Below, piece by piece: positions 17,706 to 26,001 of a stretch of 64,000 bases of DNA. Position 1 is the stretch's first letter. The number at the start of each line of letters is the position of its first letter. Source of the DNA: Alteromonas halophila (GTDB lineage Bacteria > Pseudomonadota > Gammaproteobacteria > Enterobacterales > Alteromonadaceae); contig NZ_BMXP01000012.1 of assembly GCF_014651815.1 (NCBI RefSeq), forward strand, positions 6,494 to 70,493. Reading direction: 5' to 3'. Made by a program: the position numbers and the translations under genes. The notes under the pieces were generated by a model. That model made no database searches and was not told where the DNA came from. It saw only the letters and a list, made by a program, of their open reading frames with translations.

Positions 17706-20195
17706 CTACTGGTCAAAGCCCAGCGTGACCTGACCGCGCAGCTCGCCATCCGGGAAGGCGTCGGTGTGGAAGTTGGTGTAGTAACCTGCTGCTTGCATGG
17801 TCTCGATTTGGCCGTCAGTGAGCATGGTGTTATCAGGCACAAACCACATCCCCATGCCATTGCTCTCAAGCCCGAATACGACACCACCGTTGCTACCCGC
17901 TTCACCTTCATGCAGGTGTGCCATGTTCGGCGTGATATCAAACACGCTGACCTGACCGCGCAGTGCGCCCGTGTCAGTATTTAGCGTAAATGCACCGTAA
18001 CCATAAGCACTGGTGGTTACCGCCGGTACTTCCTGATCACCTGTTGCCGTGATCCCATAGACTTCAATATTGTCCGGCGTGATCTGGCCACGTATTTCGC
18101 CATTGGGAAAGGCGGGTGTATGGAAGTTAGTATAGTGACCGCCTGACAGCAACCGTGTTGCCACTTCGCCGTCCAGTGCGATGGCACCATCAGTCATCCA
18201 CACGCCATCCATCTCGCTGTGTTGCATCAGACCCACCACGACGCCACCGGTTTCGCCTGCATACCCGGTATGAATATGCGCGGCAGTCGCATCGTCGATG
18301 CCTTCTGTGACAGCGGTAAGCATGACACTGTCACTGGTAGTGTCGTACAGTGCGTAGCCATAACCCATGGCCATAGAATCGGTAGCCAGCACTGATTGTG
18401 CACCGCTAATAGGGAATGTGACAACGGCGGTAGTGTCGGCAACAATCTGACCGCGTACTTCGCCCGACGGGTAAGCGTCAGTGTGTACGTTCAGGTACCA
18501 CTCGCCGCTGGTCAGGTCTTCCAGCAGCTCTGGGGTAAGCATGGTTTGCTCTAGCACAAACTCACCGTCGCCGGAAGCGGTCAACGGAAAGGCGACATCG
18601 CCATTCATGCCAATGTCACCGTCATGCACGTGCGCTGCGTTGGCATTTTCAACCATTGAGGCGTCCAGGGTTATGCGAAACGCGGGGAGATCTTCATCGA
18701 TTTCCACCATCGCGGCAGCCATTGTCATGACATCTACGGCCGGTACTTCCTGATGTCCGGACAGGCTGACTGAGTAGGTCATGTCAGCCTCAAAGGCAGG
18801 TGCGGGCGGCGCTAAATCGTCCTGCAAAATAAGCTGCGGCAAATCACCTTCCATATCACCGTTTACGGCGACTGCCGTATAAATGCCGCCATTATCAAGC
18901 GTCAGCATACCCGTTTCGATCGCTGCAGTTTTGGTACCGGTGGGGGTAACGGTGATCACATACTCGCCTTCGGCGAGGCTCACATAGCCGCTATCCGCCA
19001 GATCGCCGGTGCTGTACTGGATGTTACTCAGTGCGGGGTCGACACCATCAATGTCACCATCGCCGGTAACATACACATCTACTGCGCCCGCAGCAGGGGA
19101 GGCATGGACGACCCGCACCTGCGCCTCAGTAGCAATACTGCGCGGCATATCGGTCAGCAGGTCGAGTTCAGGACTGGCCAGCGTATTGTTGGCAACCGCT
19201 GTATAAAACATGCCTTGTTCAAGAGTTACTTCGGCATCGTCGACTGCGACAATGCTGTTGTCTTCATCGGCTACTATGTCAATCAGATAATCCCCCGGCA
19301 TGACATTCAGGTAGTCTGTCGCCGATGGAAAGCTCAGTCCGTCAACCAGCGTGATCTCGTTATTAGCAATGACATCTACTGCGGGCCCATCGCTGATCCC
19401 GTGGACTACACGAATATCTGCCGTGGCATCCATATCATAAAGCTTCATTGCTTCTGTGCCATCGGCCACAAGTAGCGTGACAGGCGAGTCACCGGTTGCC
19501 ACATTATTTGTTGCAGCAATCAGTAAATCTGCACCATCAGCCAGGTTTACCGTGCCTGAGTCATAGACAACATCTGTTTCGCCGGCTGGCGTAATGCGGA
19601 TCCGGTAGTCACCCGCCGTGATCTGTTGCAGGTCCGTGGCATCGGTGAAGGCCGCGGTTACCAGAGGCTGCTGACTGCTTAAGTCGGCGTCCGGTGCAGT
19701 GACATAAATGTCAACGGTCGGTGCCATCGAAGCGGCATGGACAATCTGGACCTGCGCGTTACCTGCGTCCACTGCGGTTTCAGTGCTACTGACAGGCAGC
19801 AACATTAAACTGTCATCGCCCACATTACCGACGGCGAAAAAGTCATAGTTCATATCGGCCTCAAGCACTACGTCTGCCTGCAGGACTTCTGCATCGTCGC
19901 CGGGCAGGTTAGCTGTCACGCCGACATCGTACTCACCGGTTTCCACTTCAAAACGACCGGATGACATCTGGTAATCGACCATTTCAAGGCCGTTGAGGAT
20001 ATCGTCATTCGCAGTAATATCGACGGTGGGGGCATCGGAGGCAGCATGAATCACCCTGACATTGGCGTATTCCGGATCAGCAGGTGGGACCGGATCCGGG
20101 CTGGGTGTTGATGTATCGTCGTCGTCATCCAGCCAGCAACCGGTTAACAGGACAGGGGTGACAAAAGCAGAAAGCAGTAGTTTATTGCGTCGCAT
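17706..20195 (-). CDS. Secreted lipoprotein with four DUF4397 repeats and three CHRD domains
   Basis: An 829-residue lipoprotein. The signal peptide ends in LLTGC (lipidated C20), followed by an acidic linker (WLDDDDD). Four DUF4397-type units start at RVIHAASDAPTVD, QIVHAASMAPTVD, RVVHGISDGPAVD and RVVHASPAAGAVD (about residues 45-460). Three CHRD-type units follow (about 475-825). Each CHRD unit has an H-H/I/L-H-x-G core (HVHDGDIG, HIHTGYAGE, HLHEGEAG) and ends N-x-HT-x3-P-x-GE-x-RGQ. The protein is very acidic and probably anchored in the outer membrane facing outside or in the periplasm. CHRD domains are of unknown biochemical function in bacteria; DUF4397 is also uncharacterised. A solitary gene with its own terminator. 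Confidence 0.88.
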   Translation of the reverse strand: MRRNKLLLSAFVTPVLLTGCWLDDDDDTSTPSPDPVPPADPEYANVRVIHAASDAPTVDITANDDILNGLEMVDYQMSSGRFEVETGEYDVGVTANLPGDDAEVLQADVVLEADMNYDFFAVGNVGDDSLMLLPVSSTETAVDAGNAQVQIVHAASMAPTVDIYVTAPDADLSSQQPLVTAAFTDATDLQQITAGDYRIRITPAGETDVVYDSGTVNLADGADLLIAATNNVATGDSPVTLLVADGTEAMKLYDMDATADIRVVHGISDGPAVDVIANNEITLVDGLSFPSATDYLNVMPGDYLIDIVADEDNSIVAVDDAEVTLEQGMFYTAVANNTLASPELDLLTDMPRSIATEAQVRVVHASPAAGAVDVYVTGDGDIDGVDPALSNIQYSTGDLADSGYVSLAEGEYVITVTPTGTKTAAIETGMLTLDNGGIYTAVAVNGDMEGDLPQLILQDDLAPPAPAFEADMTYSVSLSGHQEVPAVDVMTMAAAMVEIDEDLPAFRITLDASMVENANAAHVHDGDIGMNGDVAFPLTASGDGEFVLEQTMLTPELLEDLTSGEWYLNVHTDAYPSGEVRGQIVADTTAVVTFPISGAQSVLATDSMAMGYGYALYDTTSDSVMLTAVTEGIDDATAAHIHTGYAGETGGVVVGLMQHSEMDGVWMTDGAIALDGEVATRLLSGGHYTNFHTPAFPNGEIRGQITPDNIEVYGITATGDQEVPAVTTSAYGYGAFTLNTDTGALRGQVSVFDITPNMAHLHEGEAGSNGGVVFGLESNGMGMWFVPDNTMLTDGQIETMQAAGYYTNFHTDAFPDGELRGQVTLGFDQ

Positions 20196-20398
20196 CGGCG
20201 AGTCCTCATCATATCTGATTTTCAGAGTCGATTACGCCGGGGTATTATTTGCAGATCGTAAATTGACTGTTACATTTATGTAATTTTTTATTAACGTTGA
20301 TTAATCTAAATAATAGAACTAACTAGCCGTATAAATGCAATATTAATTCTTAAATATAGAAAATAGTATAGCCAGTACTGAATTGTGAGGAGCATGAT

Positions 20399-20998
20399 AT
20401 GAAAAAGGTACTGGTTGTTTATTCAAGTCTGAATCAGGCAGACGGTAATTCTACAAAAATTGCGCAGACTTATTTGTCAGCGCTCAAGGCGTCGCAGTCT
20501 GTCACCGTGACCGAACGTGATTTAGTTGAGATGTCGCTGCCACATCTGAGTGCAAAAGAAATGCAGGCCTGGTCGGTCGCGGCTTCGCAACGCAATGCGG
20601 ATCAGCAAGCGCTCGCTGCGATGTCAGACACGCTGGTAGCAGAGGTGCAGGCCGCCGATGAAATTATACTGGCCGTACCCATGTACAATTTCGGTATTCC
20701 TTCACTTTTGAAAGCCTGGCTGGACCGAATTGCACGTGCAGGTGTCACGTTTAGGTACACAGAAAACGGCCCTGTTGGTTTGCTGGAAGAAAAAACTGTG
20801 ACGGTGCTTGCTGCCCGGGGCGGCATGTATGCAGGTACAGACAAAGATAGGCAAAGCGCGTATTTACAACATTTTTTCAGTTTTATCGGCATTGATGATG
20901 TACGGATGGTCTATGCTGAGGGGCTCGCGATGGGCGACACAGCGGCCAGACAAGGTTTTGATCACGCTAATGCAAAAATTATTGAACTAACTGCTTAA
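20399..20998 (+). CDS. azoR: FMN-dependent NADH-azoreductase
   Basis: A 199-residue flavodoxin-fold enzyme that reduces azo compounds and quinones with NADH and FMN. It aligns by eye with E. coli AzoR along most of its length: VLVVYSSLN at the N-terminus, APMYNF-like VPMYNFGIP, RAGVTFRYTENGPVGL, ARGGMY and GIDDVRMVYAEG. The start ATG follows GAGGAG closely. The upstream region back to 20196 is AT-rich and shared with the divergent CHRD gene. A single gene with a terminator at 21101. Confidence 0.94.
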   Translation: MKKVLVVYSSLNQADGNSTKIAQTYLSALKASQSVTVTERDLVEMSLPHLSAKEMQAWSVAASQRNADQQALAAMSDTLVAEVQAADEIILAVPMYNFGIPSLLKAWLDRIARAGVTFRYTENGPVGLLEEKTVTVLAARGGMYAGTDKDRQSAYLQHFFSFIGIDDVRMVYAEGLAMGDTAARQGFDHANAKIIELTA

Positions 20999-21100
20999 GT
21001 GGTGGACTAAATCTATGCAGTTAGCAAAAAGTGTTATGAATGTGCACGCTGTACATTCGCTTTTCCGCTAAAGTGTGTTCCAAGTTGAGTGTGCTTGATT

Positions 21101-21127
21101 GCCCCGCGAGTTTCGCGGGGCTTTTTT
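21101..21127 (+). terminator. Terminator downstream of azoR
   Basis: A 9-bp stem GCCCCGCGA / TCGCGGGGC (21101-21109, 21113-21121) with a 3-base loop, followed by TTTTTT. Confidence 0.9.
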
Positions 21128-21136
21128 ATGGGAGGA

Positions 21137-21685
21137 TTATTTCGCGATCACGCGCTCGACATCAGCTACCAGTACATCGTCAGTCGGCGTTACTTTGCTG
21201 CCGTAATGCTTCACAATATTGCCCTGTTTATCCACCAGGTATTTGTTAAAGTTCCAGGACGGTGCCTTTCCTGTGGCTTCTGCCAGCATACGATACAAGG
21301 GGTCGGCGTCATCCCCTTTGACATCAGTCGGTTCAAACATCGGGAACTCTACGCCGTAAGTAAGCTCGCATAACTCCGCGGTTTTCTTTTCACTTTTCGC
21401 TTCCTGGTTAAATTCGTGAGAGGGGAACCCAAGTACCACAAAATCTTTATCCCGGTACTTGTCATACATGGCTTCAAGGCCTTCAAACTGCGGTGTGAAG
21501 CCACAATAACTGGCGGTATTCACAATCAGCAGGGCTTTTCCTTTATAAGCCTGACACAGGTTTACCGTCTCCTGAGAGTTGAGCTTGCGCTTCATGAACT
21601 TGAGCACATCAGGACAGGTGCTGGCACTGGCTGAGCCTACTGTCAGACCGGCAAGCAGTGCTATAATGGTAAAGGTACGTTTCAT
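21137..21685 (-). CDS. Glutathione peroxidase family protein (periplasmic, cysteine type)
   Basis: A 182-residue thiol peroxidase of the GPx family. The start is the ATG at 21685, with AAAGGA upstream; an ATG 24 bases earlier lacks this. A signal peptide (MKRTFTIIALLAGLTVGSASA) predicts periplasmic location. The peroxidatic residue is C61 in NTASYCGFTPQF (cysteine, not selenocysteine). The conserved FPSHEFNQE and WNFNKYLVD supply the Gln/Trp/Asn site residues. There is no extra CxxC, so the resolving thiol and reductant are unknown. A single gene. Confidence 0.92.
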   Translation of the reverse strand: MKRTFTIIALLAGLTVGSASASTCPDVLKFMKRKLNSQETVNLCQAYKGKALLIVNTASYCGFTPQFEGLEAMYDKYRDKDFVVLGFPSHEFNQEAKSEKKTAELCELTYGVEFPMFEPTDVKGDDADPLYRMLAEATGKAPSWNFNKYLVDKQGNIVKHYGSKVTPTDDVLVADVERVIAK

Positions 21686-21989
21686 AGTTTTTCCTTTGCA
21701 ATTACACAATCACGCGTTAAGGAAGATGCGGATAAGTCTATCATCACTCAGCAAGTCCTGAAGTGCGTACTCGCAAGGCAGGTTTCGCGGGCAATGGCCG
21801 AAGCTCCTGGTGAGAAAGCCTTCCTTAATCATACACCAGCTTTAAATCATAAGGTCATTATTAAATGGCTTTAATTTCCACTTGCGGGCTGTCTCGATAA
21901 GTCGCCAGGTTTAAAAGGTAAGCATTGACCATGTGATGTTGCTAGTGCGTATAATGGCCGGGTAGGTTAATAAATCAGTACGGGAAATA
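21686..21989. other. 304-base intergenic region between gpx and the S9 peptidase gene
   Basis: No coding frame of note. It holds the divergent control regions. The part at 21760-21830 is GC-richer and can form short stems but matches no riboswitch or RNA family I know. A sigma70-like promoter for the peptidase lies at 21925-21955. Confidence 0.5.
21925..21955 (+). promoter_or_regulatory. Probable sigma70 promoter of the S9 peptidase gene
   Basis: TTGACC (21925-21930) and a perfect TATAAT (21950-21955) are separated by 19 bases, slightly longer than ideal. They lie about 35 bases before the start codon. Confidence 0.55.
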
Positions 21990-24488
21990 ATGAATAAGAT
22001 CACCTCGTTTTTACTGGCTGCGGGCCTTACTACAACACTCTGTGCCTGCGCCGCCACTTCGTCCCCAACCGCCTCCTCCAACACGTCAGCAGTCACGCCT
22101 GTCAGTGCAGAGGACGCACAGACGATTACGCCTGATGTAAGCGCATCGGCTAATACGGGAAACACGATAACGCTTAAACAGATCATGGCTGATCCGCAAT
22201 GGCTTGGCCGTCAGCCCGAATCAATGGGCTGGTCAGTGAATGGTGACTTTCTGGTCTATGAACGTGAGCGTCAGGACAGCCACCTGAACACCGTTTATGC
22301 TGCACGCGTATCGGCGCCACAGGACGCCGACGACGTTGCACTGAATGAACTGCATCGCTTTCGGTTTGATGAAAAAGCGGTCAGTAATGATGGCCGCTAT
22401 ACGGCATTTCGGTTCGAAGACAGCATTTATGTGATGATGGCCAATGATGAGCTGGTGCAGCTTACCCGTGGCGGGAGCAGCCTCAGACATCTGTCATTTA
22501 TGACGGATAATCGTCTCATGGCGCAGTCAGGCAATGCGATCATTGCAATTAATCTGGTTACCGGTCAGCGTGAAGAGCTTGTTAGCTGGGCGTTTTCAGA
22601 AGAACCAAAAGCCGTTGATGAGCCTAAAGACTATATTGCACGTGAGCAGCAGTCGCTGATTGACTATATTGCCAAAACCCGCCAGCAACGCCAGGCGAGT
22701 GCCGATCAGGAAGAGGCACTGGCAAAAGCCAACCGGTCCGTTGCGCCCACACCGTTTTATTTTGATGCCGGTGACCGACTCGTTGCGGCTACCGTTTCAC
22801 CAAAAGGCAATCAGGCGCTGGTGGTTACTACTAAAGATGAGCCATGGCGCGATGATACCGATATCATGCCACACTATATTCAGGAAGATGCCAGAATAAA
22901 GGGTGTGCCAGCGCGCCGCCGTGTGGCAGATGCCGAACCGGTAAATCACACACTGTGGTTACTTGATCTTGAAAGCCAGACAAAGCACGAGTTGTCATAT
23001 ACGACGCTGCCAGGCTATAACGAAGATGTACTGGCCGGGGTAAAAGCTGAAAACGCAAAAGCGAATGGCGAAACCTATGAGGTCAACCGTCTGCCGCGCG
23101 AGATAACGTTGCTGCAAAGCTGGTACTGGTCAGAACCCTCAATTCGCTGGCATCAGAACGGTAACCAGGTCGCGGTAATGTTAGAAGCCTGGGACAATAA
23201 AGATCGCTGGATCGCTACTGTTGATTTTGATAATCATACGCTGGTGAATCAGCATCGTCTGCATGACGATGCCTGGGTAAATTATCGTTTTAATCAGTTT
23301 GGCTGGCTGCATAACGAGGAAACCTTATTTTACCAGTCAGAGCATACCGGTTACGCGCACCTGTACCTGCAGACGCCGGGTGAGGCACCGCGAGCGCTGA
23401 CAAGTGGTGCCTACATTACCGATTCGCTGACCCTGACCCGCGATGATAAGTGGCTGTATTTTACCGCCAATAAGACGCATCCGGGCGTGTACGAAGTCTA
23501 CCGGGTAAATACCAATAGCGGTGATATACAGGCCATGACCGCGCTTAACGGCATCACCGATTACGTCTTAAGTCCCGATGAGTCTCAGCTACTACTTACC
23601 CACAGTAAGGTGACGCAGCCGCCGGAGCTATATCTGAAAGCTGCCAACGCATCGGCGACAGCAACCAGGATTACCGATACTGTCAGTGACAAGTTCGACG
23701 CGTTACCATGGTCGGTGCCGCAGGTTGTGCCAATTAAATCATCGCACACCGATCAGCCAATTTATGCCCGTGTGTATCTGCCGGACGACTACCAACAGGG
23801 CGAGCCGCGCCGGGCCGTGGTGTTTAATCATGGCGCCGGGTATCTGCAAAATGCGCATCTTGGCTGGTCCGGATATTTCCGCGAATTTATGTTCCACAGC
23901 ATGCTGGTGCAACAAGGGTATGTGGTACTGGACATGGATTACCGGGCGTCTGCAGGTTACGGACGCGACTGGCGTACTGCCATTTATCGCCAGATGGGCA
24001 CGCCCGAGGTGCAGGACTTGCAGGACGGTGTTGACTGGCTGGTTGATAACGCTAACGTGGCCCGCGATCGTATAGGTACGTACGGTGGCTCTTATGGCGG
24101 TTTCTTAACCTTTATGTCGCTGTTTACCGAGCCAGACCTGTTCCAGGCCGGTGCGGCACTACGTCCGGTAACCGACTGGGCACACTACAATACGGGGTAT
24201 ACTTCGAATATTCTCAATACACCTGATGTGGATCCCATTGCTTATGAAAAAAGCTCACCCATTTATTTTGCAGAAGGGCTAAACAAACCGCTGTTAATCA
24301 ATGCGCCAATGGTGGACGACAATGTGTTCTTTCAGGACACTGTTCGCCTGGTACAGCGGCTGATTGAGCTGGAAAAAGAAGACTTTGAAACGGCCATTTA
24401 TCCGGTCGAGCCGCATGGTTTTGTGCAGCCCAGCTCCTGGCTGGACGAGTACCGTCGGATATATAAGTTGTTCGAAGAGAATTTATAA
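21990..24488 (+). CDS. S9 family prolyl oligopeptidase / dipeptidyl peptidase IV-like lipoprotein
   Basis: An 832-residue serine peptidase. The N-terminal signal has a lipobox ending LCAC (C18-C20 region), so it is probably a lipoprotein. Residues about 60-570 form a beta-propeller (PEGNQ-like repeats, SPDESQLLL). The C-terminal alpha/beta-hydrolase domain carries S701 (GTYGGSYGGF), D776 or D777 (APMVDDNVFF) and H809 (VEPHGFVQP). It likely trims proline-containing peptides in the periplasm or on the outer membrane. A monocistronic gene with a clear promoter and terminator. Exact exopeptidase specificity (DPP IV, acylaminoacyl) is open. Confidence 0.92.
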   Translation: MNKITSFLLAAGLTTTLCACAATSSPTASSNTSAVTPVSAEDAQTITPDVSASANTGNTITLKQIMADPQWLGRQPESMGWSVNGDFLVYERERQDSHLNTVYAARVSAPQDADDVALNELHRFRFDEKAVSNDGRYTAFRFEDSIYVMMANDELVQLTRGGSSLRHLSFMTDNRLMAQSGNAIIAINLVTGQREELVSWAFSEEPKAVDEPKDYIAREQQSLIDYIAKTRQQRQASADQEEALAKANRSVAPTPFYFDAGDRLVAATVSPKGNQALVVTTKDEPWRDDTDIMPHYIQEDARIKGVPARRRVADAEPVNHTLWLLDLESQTKHELSYTTLPGYNEDVLAGVKAENAKANGETYEVNRLPREITLLQSWYWSEPSIRWHQNGNQVAVMLEAWDNKDRWIATVDFDNHTLVNQHRLHDDAWVNYRFNQFGWLHNEETLFYQSEHTGYAHLYLQTPGEAPRALTSGAYITDSLTLTRDDKWLYFTANKTHPGVYEVYRVNTNSGDIQAMTALNGITDYVLSPDESQLLLTHSKVTQPPELYLKAANASATATRITDTVSDKFDALPWSVPQVVPIKSSHTDQPIYARVYLPDDYQQGEPRRAVVFNHGAGYLQNAHLGWSGYFREFMFHSMLVQQGYVVLDMDYRASAGYGRDWRTAIYRQMGTPEVQDLQDGVDWLVDNANVARDRIGTYGGSYGGFLTFMSLFTEPDLFQAGAALRPVTDWAHYNTGYTSNILNTPDVDPIAYEKSSPIYFAEGLNKPLLINAPMVDDNVFFQDTVRLVQRLIELEKEDFETAIYPVEPHGFVQPSSWLDEYRRIYKLFEENL

Positions 24489-24495
24489 ACGCATG

Positions 24496-24522
24496 AGGCA
24501 GGCCACGGGCCTGCCTTTTTTA
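24496..24522 (+). terminator. Terminator of the S9 peptidase gene
   Basis: A 9-bp stem AGGCAGGCC / GGCCTGCCT (24496-24504, 24508-24516) with an ACG loop and a TTTTT tract; the tail overlaps the 3' end of the convergent rhombosortase gene. Confidence 0.88.
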
Positions 24523-25110
24523 TGATCTGGTCTTTGTCAGGCGCCACATCAGGATAAACAACGCCACACCACACACCGCCCCATAAAGGTGTGCATCCAC
24601 CGCAACGGTGGCATCAATCAGACTGGCCACATCATTACTGCTGCCGTTTACCTGCTCATAGCCAATTTTTATCGCGACGCCAATCAGTAACAACCAGCCA
24701 GATTTTAAGCCCTGACGAATATCCATGCAGGCGCCCCAGGTGAATAATCCATGCAACGCGCCGGATAGGCCCGCGTACCAAATCAGATCCTGGGAGAGAA
24801 TGTAGAGGCCGCCGCTGGTTCCCAGACAACACCAGATTAAGACTTTAAAAAAGCGGCCAATACGGTAATAGTCGCCGTGCAGTGCCCACAACAGGGTCAG
24901 CCCGGCCAGGTTAAGCAAAAGGTGATAGCCGTTGGTATGCACCAGATTACCGGTGAGCAGCCGCCATGTTTCCCAGCCTTCAATGGCGTAGCGATCATAC
25001 GCTAACCAGTCGCCCGAAAGCGGTTCGAAAAAGAAGGCCAGGCTGCTTAGCAGCGCGACGAGAAGTGGCCCGCCACTATGGACAGGTGAAAGGGGGAGCG
25101 CACGTATCAT
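24520..25110 (-). CDS. rrtA: Rhombosortase (rhomboid-family GlyGly-CTERM protease)
   Basis: A 196-residue polytopic intramembrane serine protease. Catalytic S116 sits in YAGLSGALHG and the partner histidine is probably H174 (DAHLYGAV). WRLLTGNLVHTNGYHLLLN (about 49-67) is typical of the rhombosortase subgroup rather than general rhomboids. The family cleaves the C-terminal GlyGly-CTERM sorting signal of type II-secreted proteins. None of the proteins I could read in this window ends with a GG-CTERM tail, so its substrates are elsewhere. A single gene, convergent with the peptidase. Confidence 0.88.
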   Translation of the reverse strand: MIRALPLSPVHSGGPLLVALLSSLAFFFEPLSGDWLAYDRYAIEGWETWRLLTGNLVHTNGYHLLLNLAGLTLLWALHGDYYRIGRFFKVLIWCCLGTSGGLYILSQDLIWYAGLSGALHGLFTWGACMDIRQGLKSGWLLLIGVAIKIGYEQVNGSSNDVASLIDATVAVDAHLYGAVCGVALFILMWRLTKTRS

Positions 25111-25228
25111 TGATAGTTATTTTCAGTTACGTCATTTGCCCGTTATCATACACAAATCAGATAATTTGACATCCCAGCTGGACGGTTGCACGTAAGGTGG
25201 GTGACATATCTCTATGTAGGGAGTAGCT

Positions 25229-25993
25229 ATGAGCCTCATTCAGGTAAACCAAAAAGACCAGGTTGTGTACATTCAGTTGTCACGGCCAGAAAAGAAAAAC
25301 GCGCTGACCCGCGAAATGTACCAGTTAATGGCCGATGCACTGGATAAGGTGCAGCAGGACGCGTCGGTAAAAGTGGTCTGCATCCGCGGTGAGGGCCAGT
25401 GTTTCACTGCCGGCAATGATATTGGTGATTTTGCCAGTAAGAAAGACACTGAACATGTGTCTGAGACAGCCGCATTCATGCGTGCACTGGCAAGTTGTAA
25501 GAAGCCCGTTGTGGCGCAGGTCGAAGGCATGGCAGTGGGGATCGGTACTACGTTGCTGCTGCATTGCGATCTGGTTTACAGCGCGCCAGATACCAAATTT
25601 GTTCTGCCTTTCATTAATCTTGGCCTGGTGCCGGAGTATGCGTCCAGTTATCTGTTGCCACGCCTGGCCGGACACCGTAAAGCCAGTGAATGGCTGATGC
25701 TCGGTGAACCCTTTAGTGCCGAAGAAGCGAAAACCTTTGGCATCATTACCGACATTGTTGACGGGGAACACCTCGACGCACACGTAGAGCGTATCTGCAG
25801 TAAGCTGGCCGCGAAACCGGCATTTTCGCTGAATCATACCAAGTCACTGATGCGTAACGATGACGATGCGGTGATGCAGCAAATGAATGAAGAGCTGGAT
25901 GTCTTCATTGAAGCAATGAATACCGAGGCTGCTCAGGAGGCGTTCGACGCGTTTCTGAACAAGCGCCCGATCAATCCGGAAAAATTCAAGTAA
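25229..25993 (+). CDS. Enoyl-CoA hydratase/isomerase family protein
   Basis: A 254-residue crotonase-fold enzyme. The first oxyanion-hole segment is CFTAGNDIGDFAS and the second is VEGMAVGIGTTLLLHCDLVY. The acidic catalytic region is INLGLVPEYASSYLLPRL. The glutamates of classical hydratases are only partly matched, so it may be an isomerase or a thioesterase-like member. A good AGGGAG site precedes the ATG. It is followed 8 bases later by the gamma-glutamyltransferase gene, so the two are co-transcribed. Confidence 0.9.
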   Translation: MSLIQVNQKDQVVYIQLSRPEKKNALTREMYQLMADALDKVQQDASVKVVCIRGEGQCFTAGNDIGDFASKKDTEHVSETAAFMRALASCKKPVVAQVEGMAVGIGTTLLLHCDLVYSAPDTKFVLPFINLGLVPEYASSYLLPRLAGHRKASEWLMLGEPFSAEEAKTFGIITDIVDGEHLDAHVERICSKLAAKPAFSLNHTKSLMRNDDDAVMQQMNEELDVFIEAMNTEAAQEAFDAFLNKRPINPEKFK

Positions 25994-26001
25994 GGATCAT
26001 T

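Noticed and set aside
21760-21830. Possible riboswitch or structured RNA upstream of gpx / the S9 peptidase gene
   Set aside because: GC-rich with short complementary stretches but lacking the conserved cores of cobalamin, glycine, TPP or other known riboswitches.
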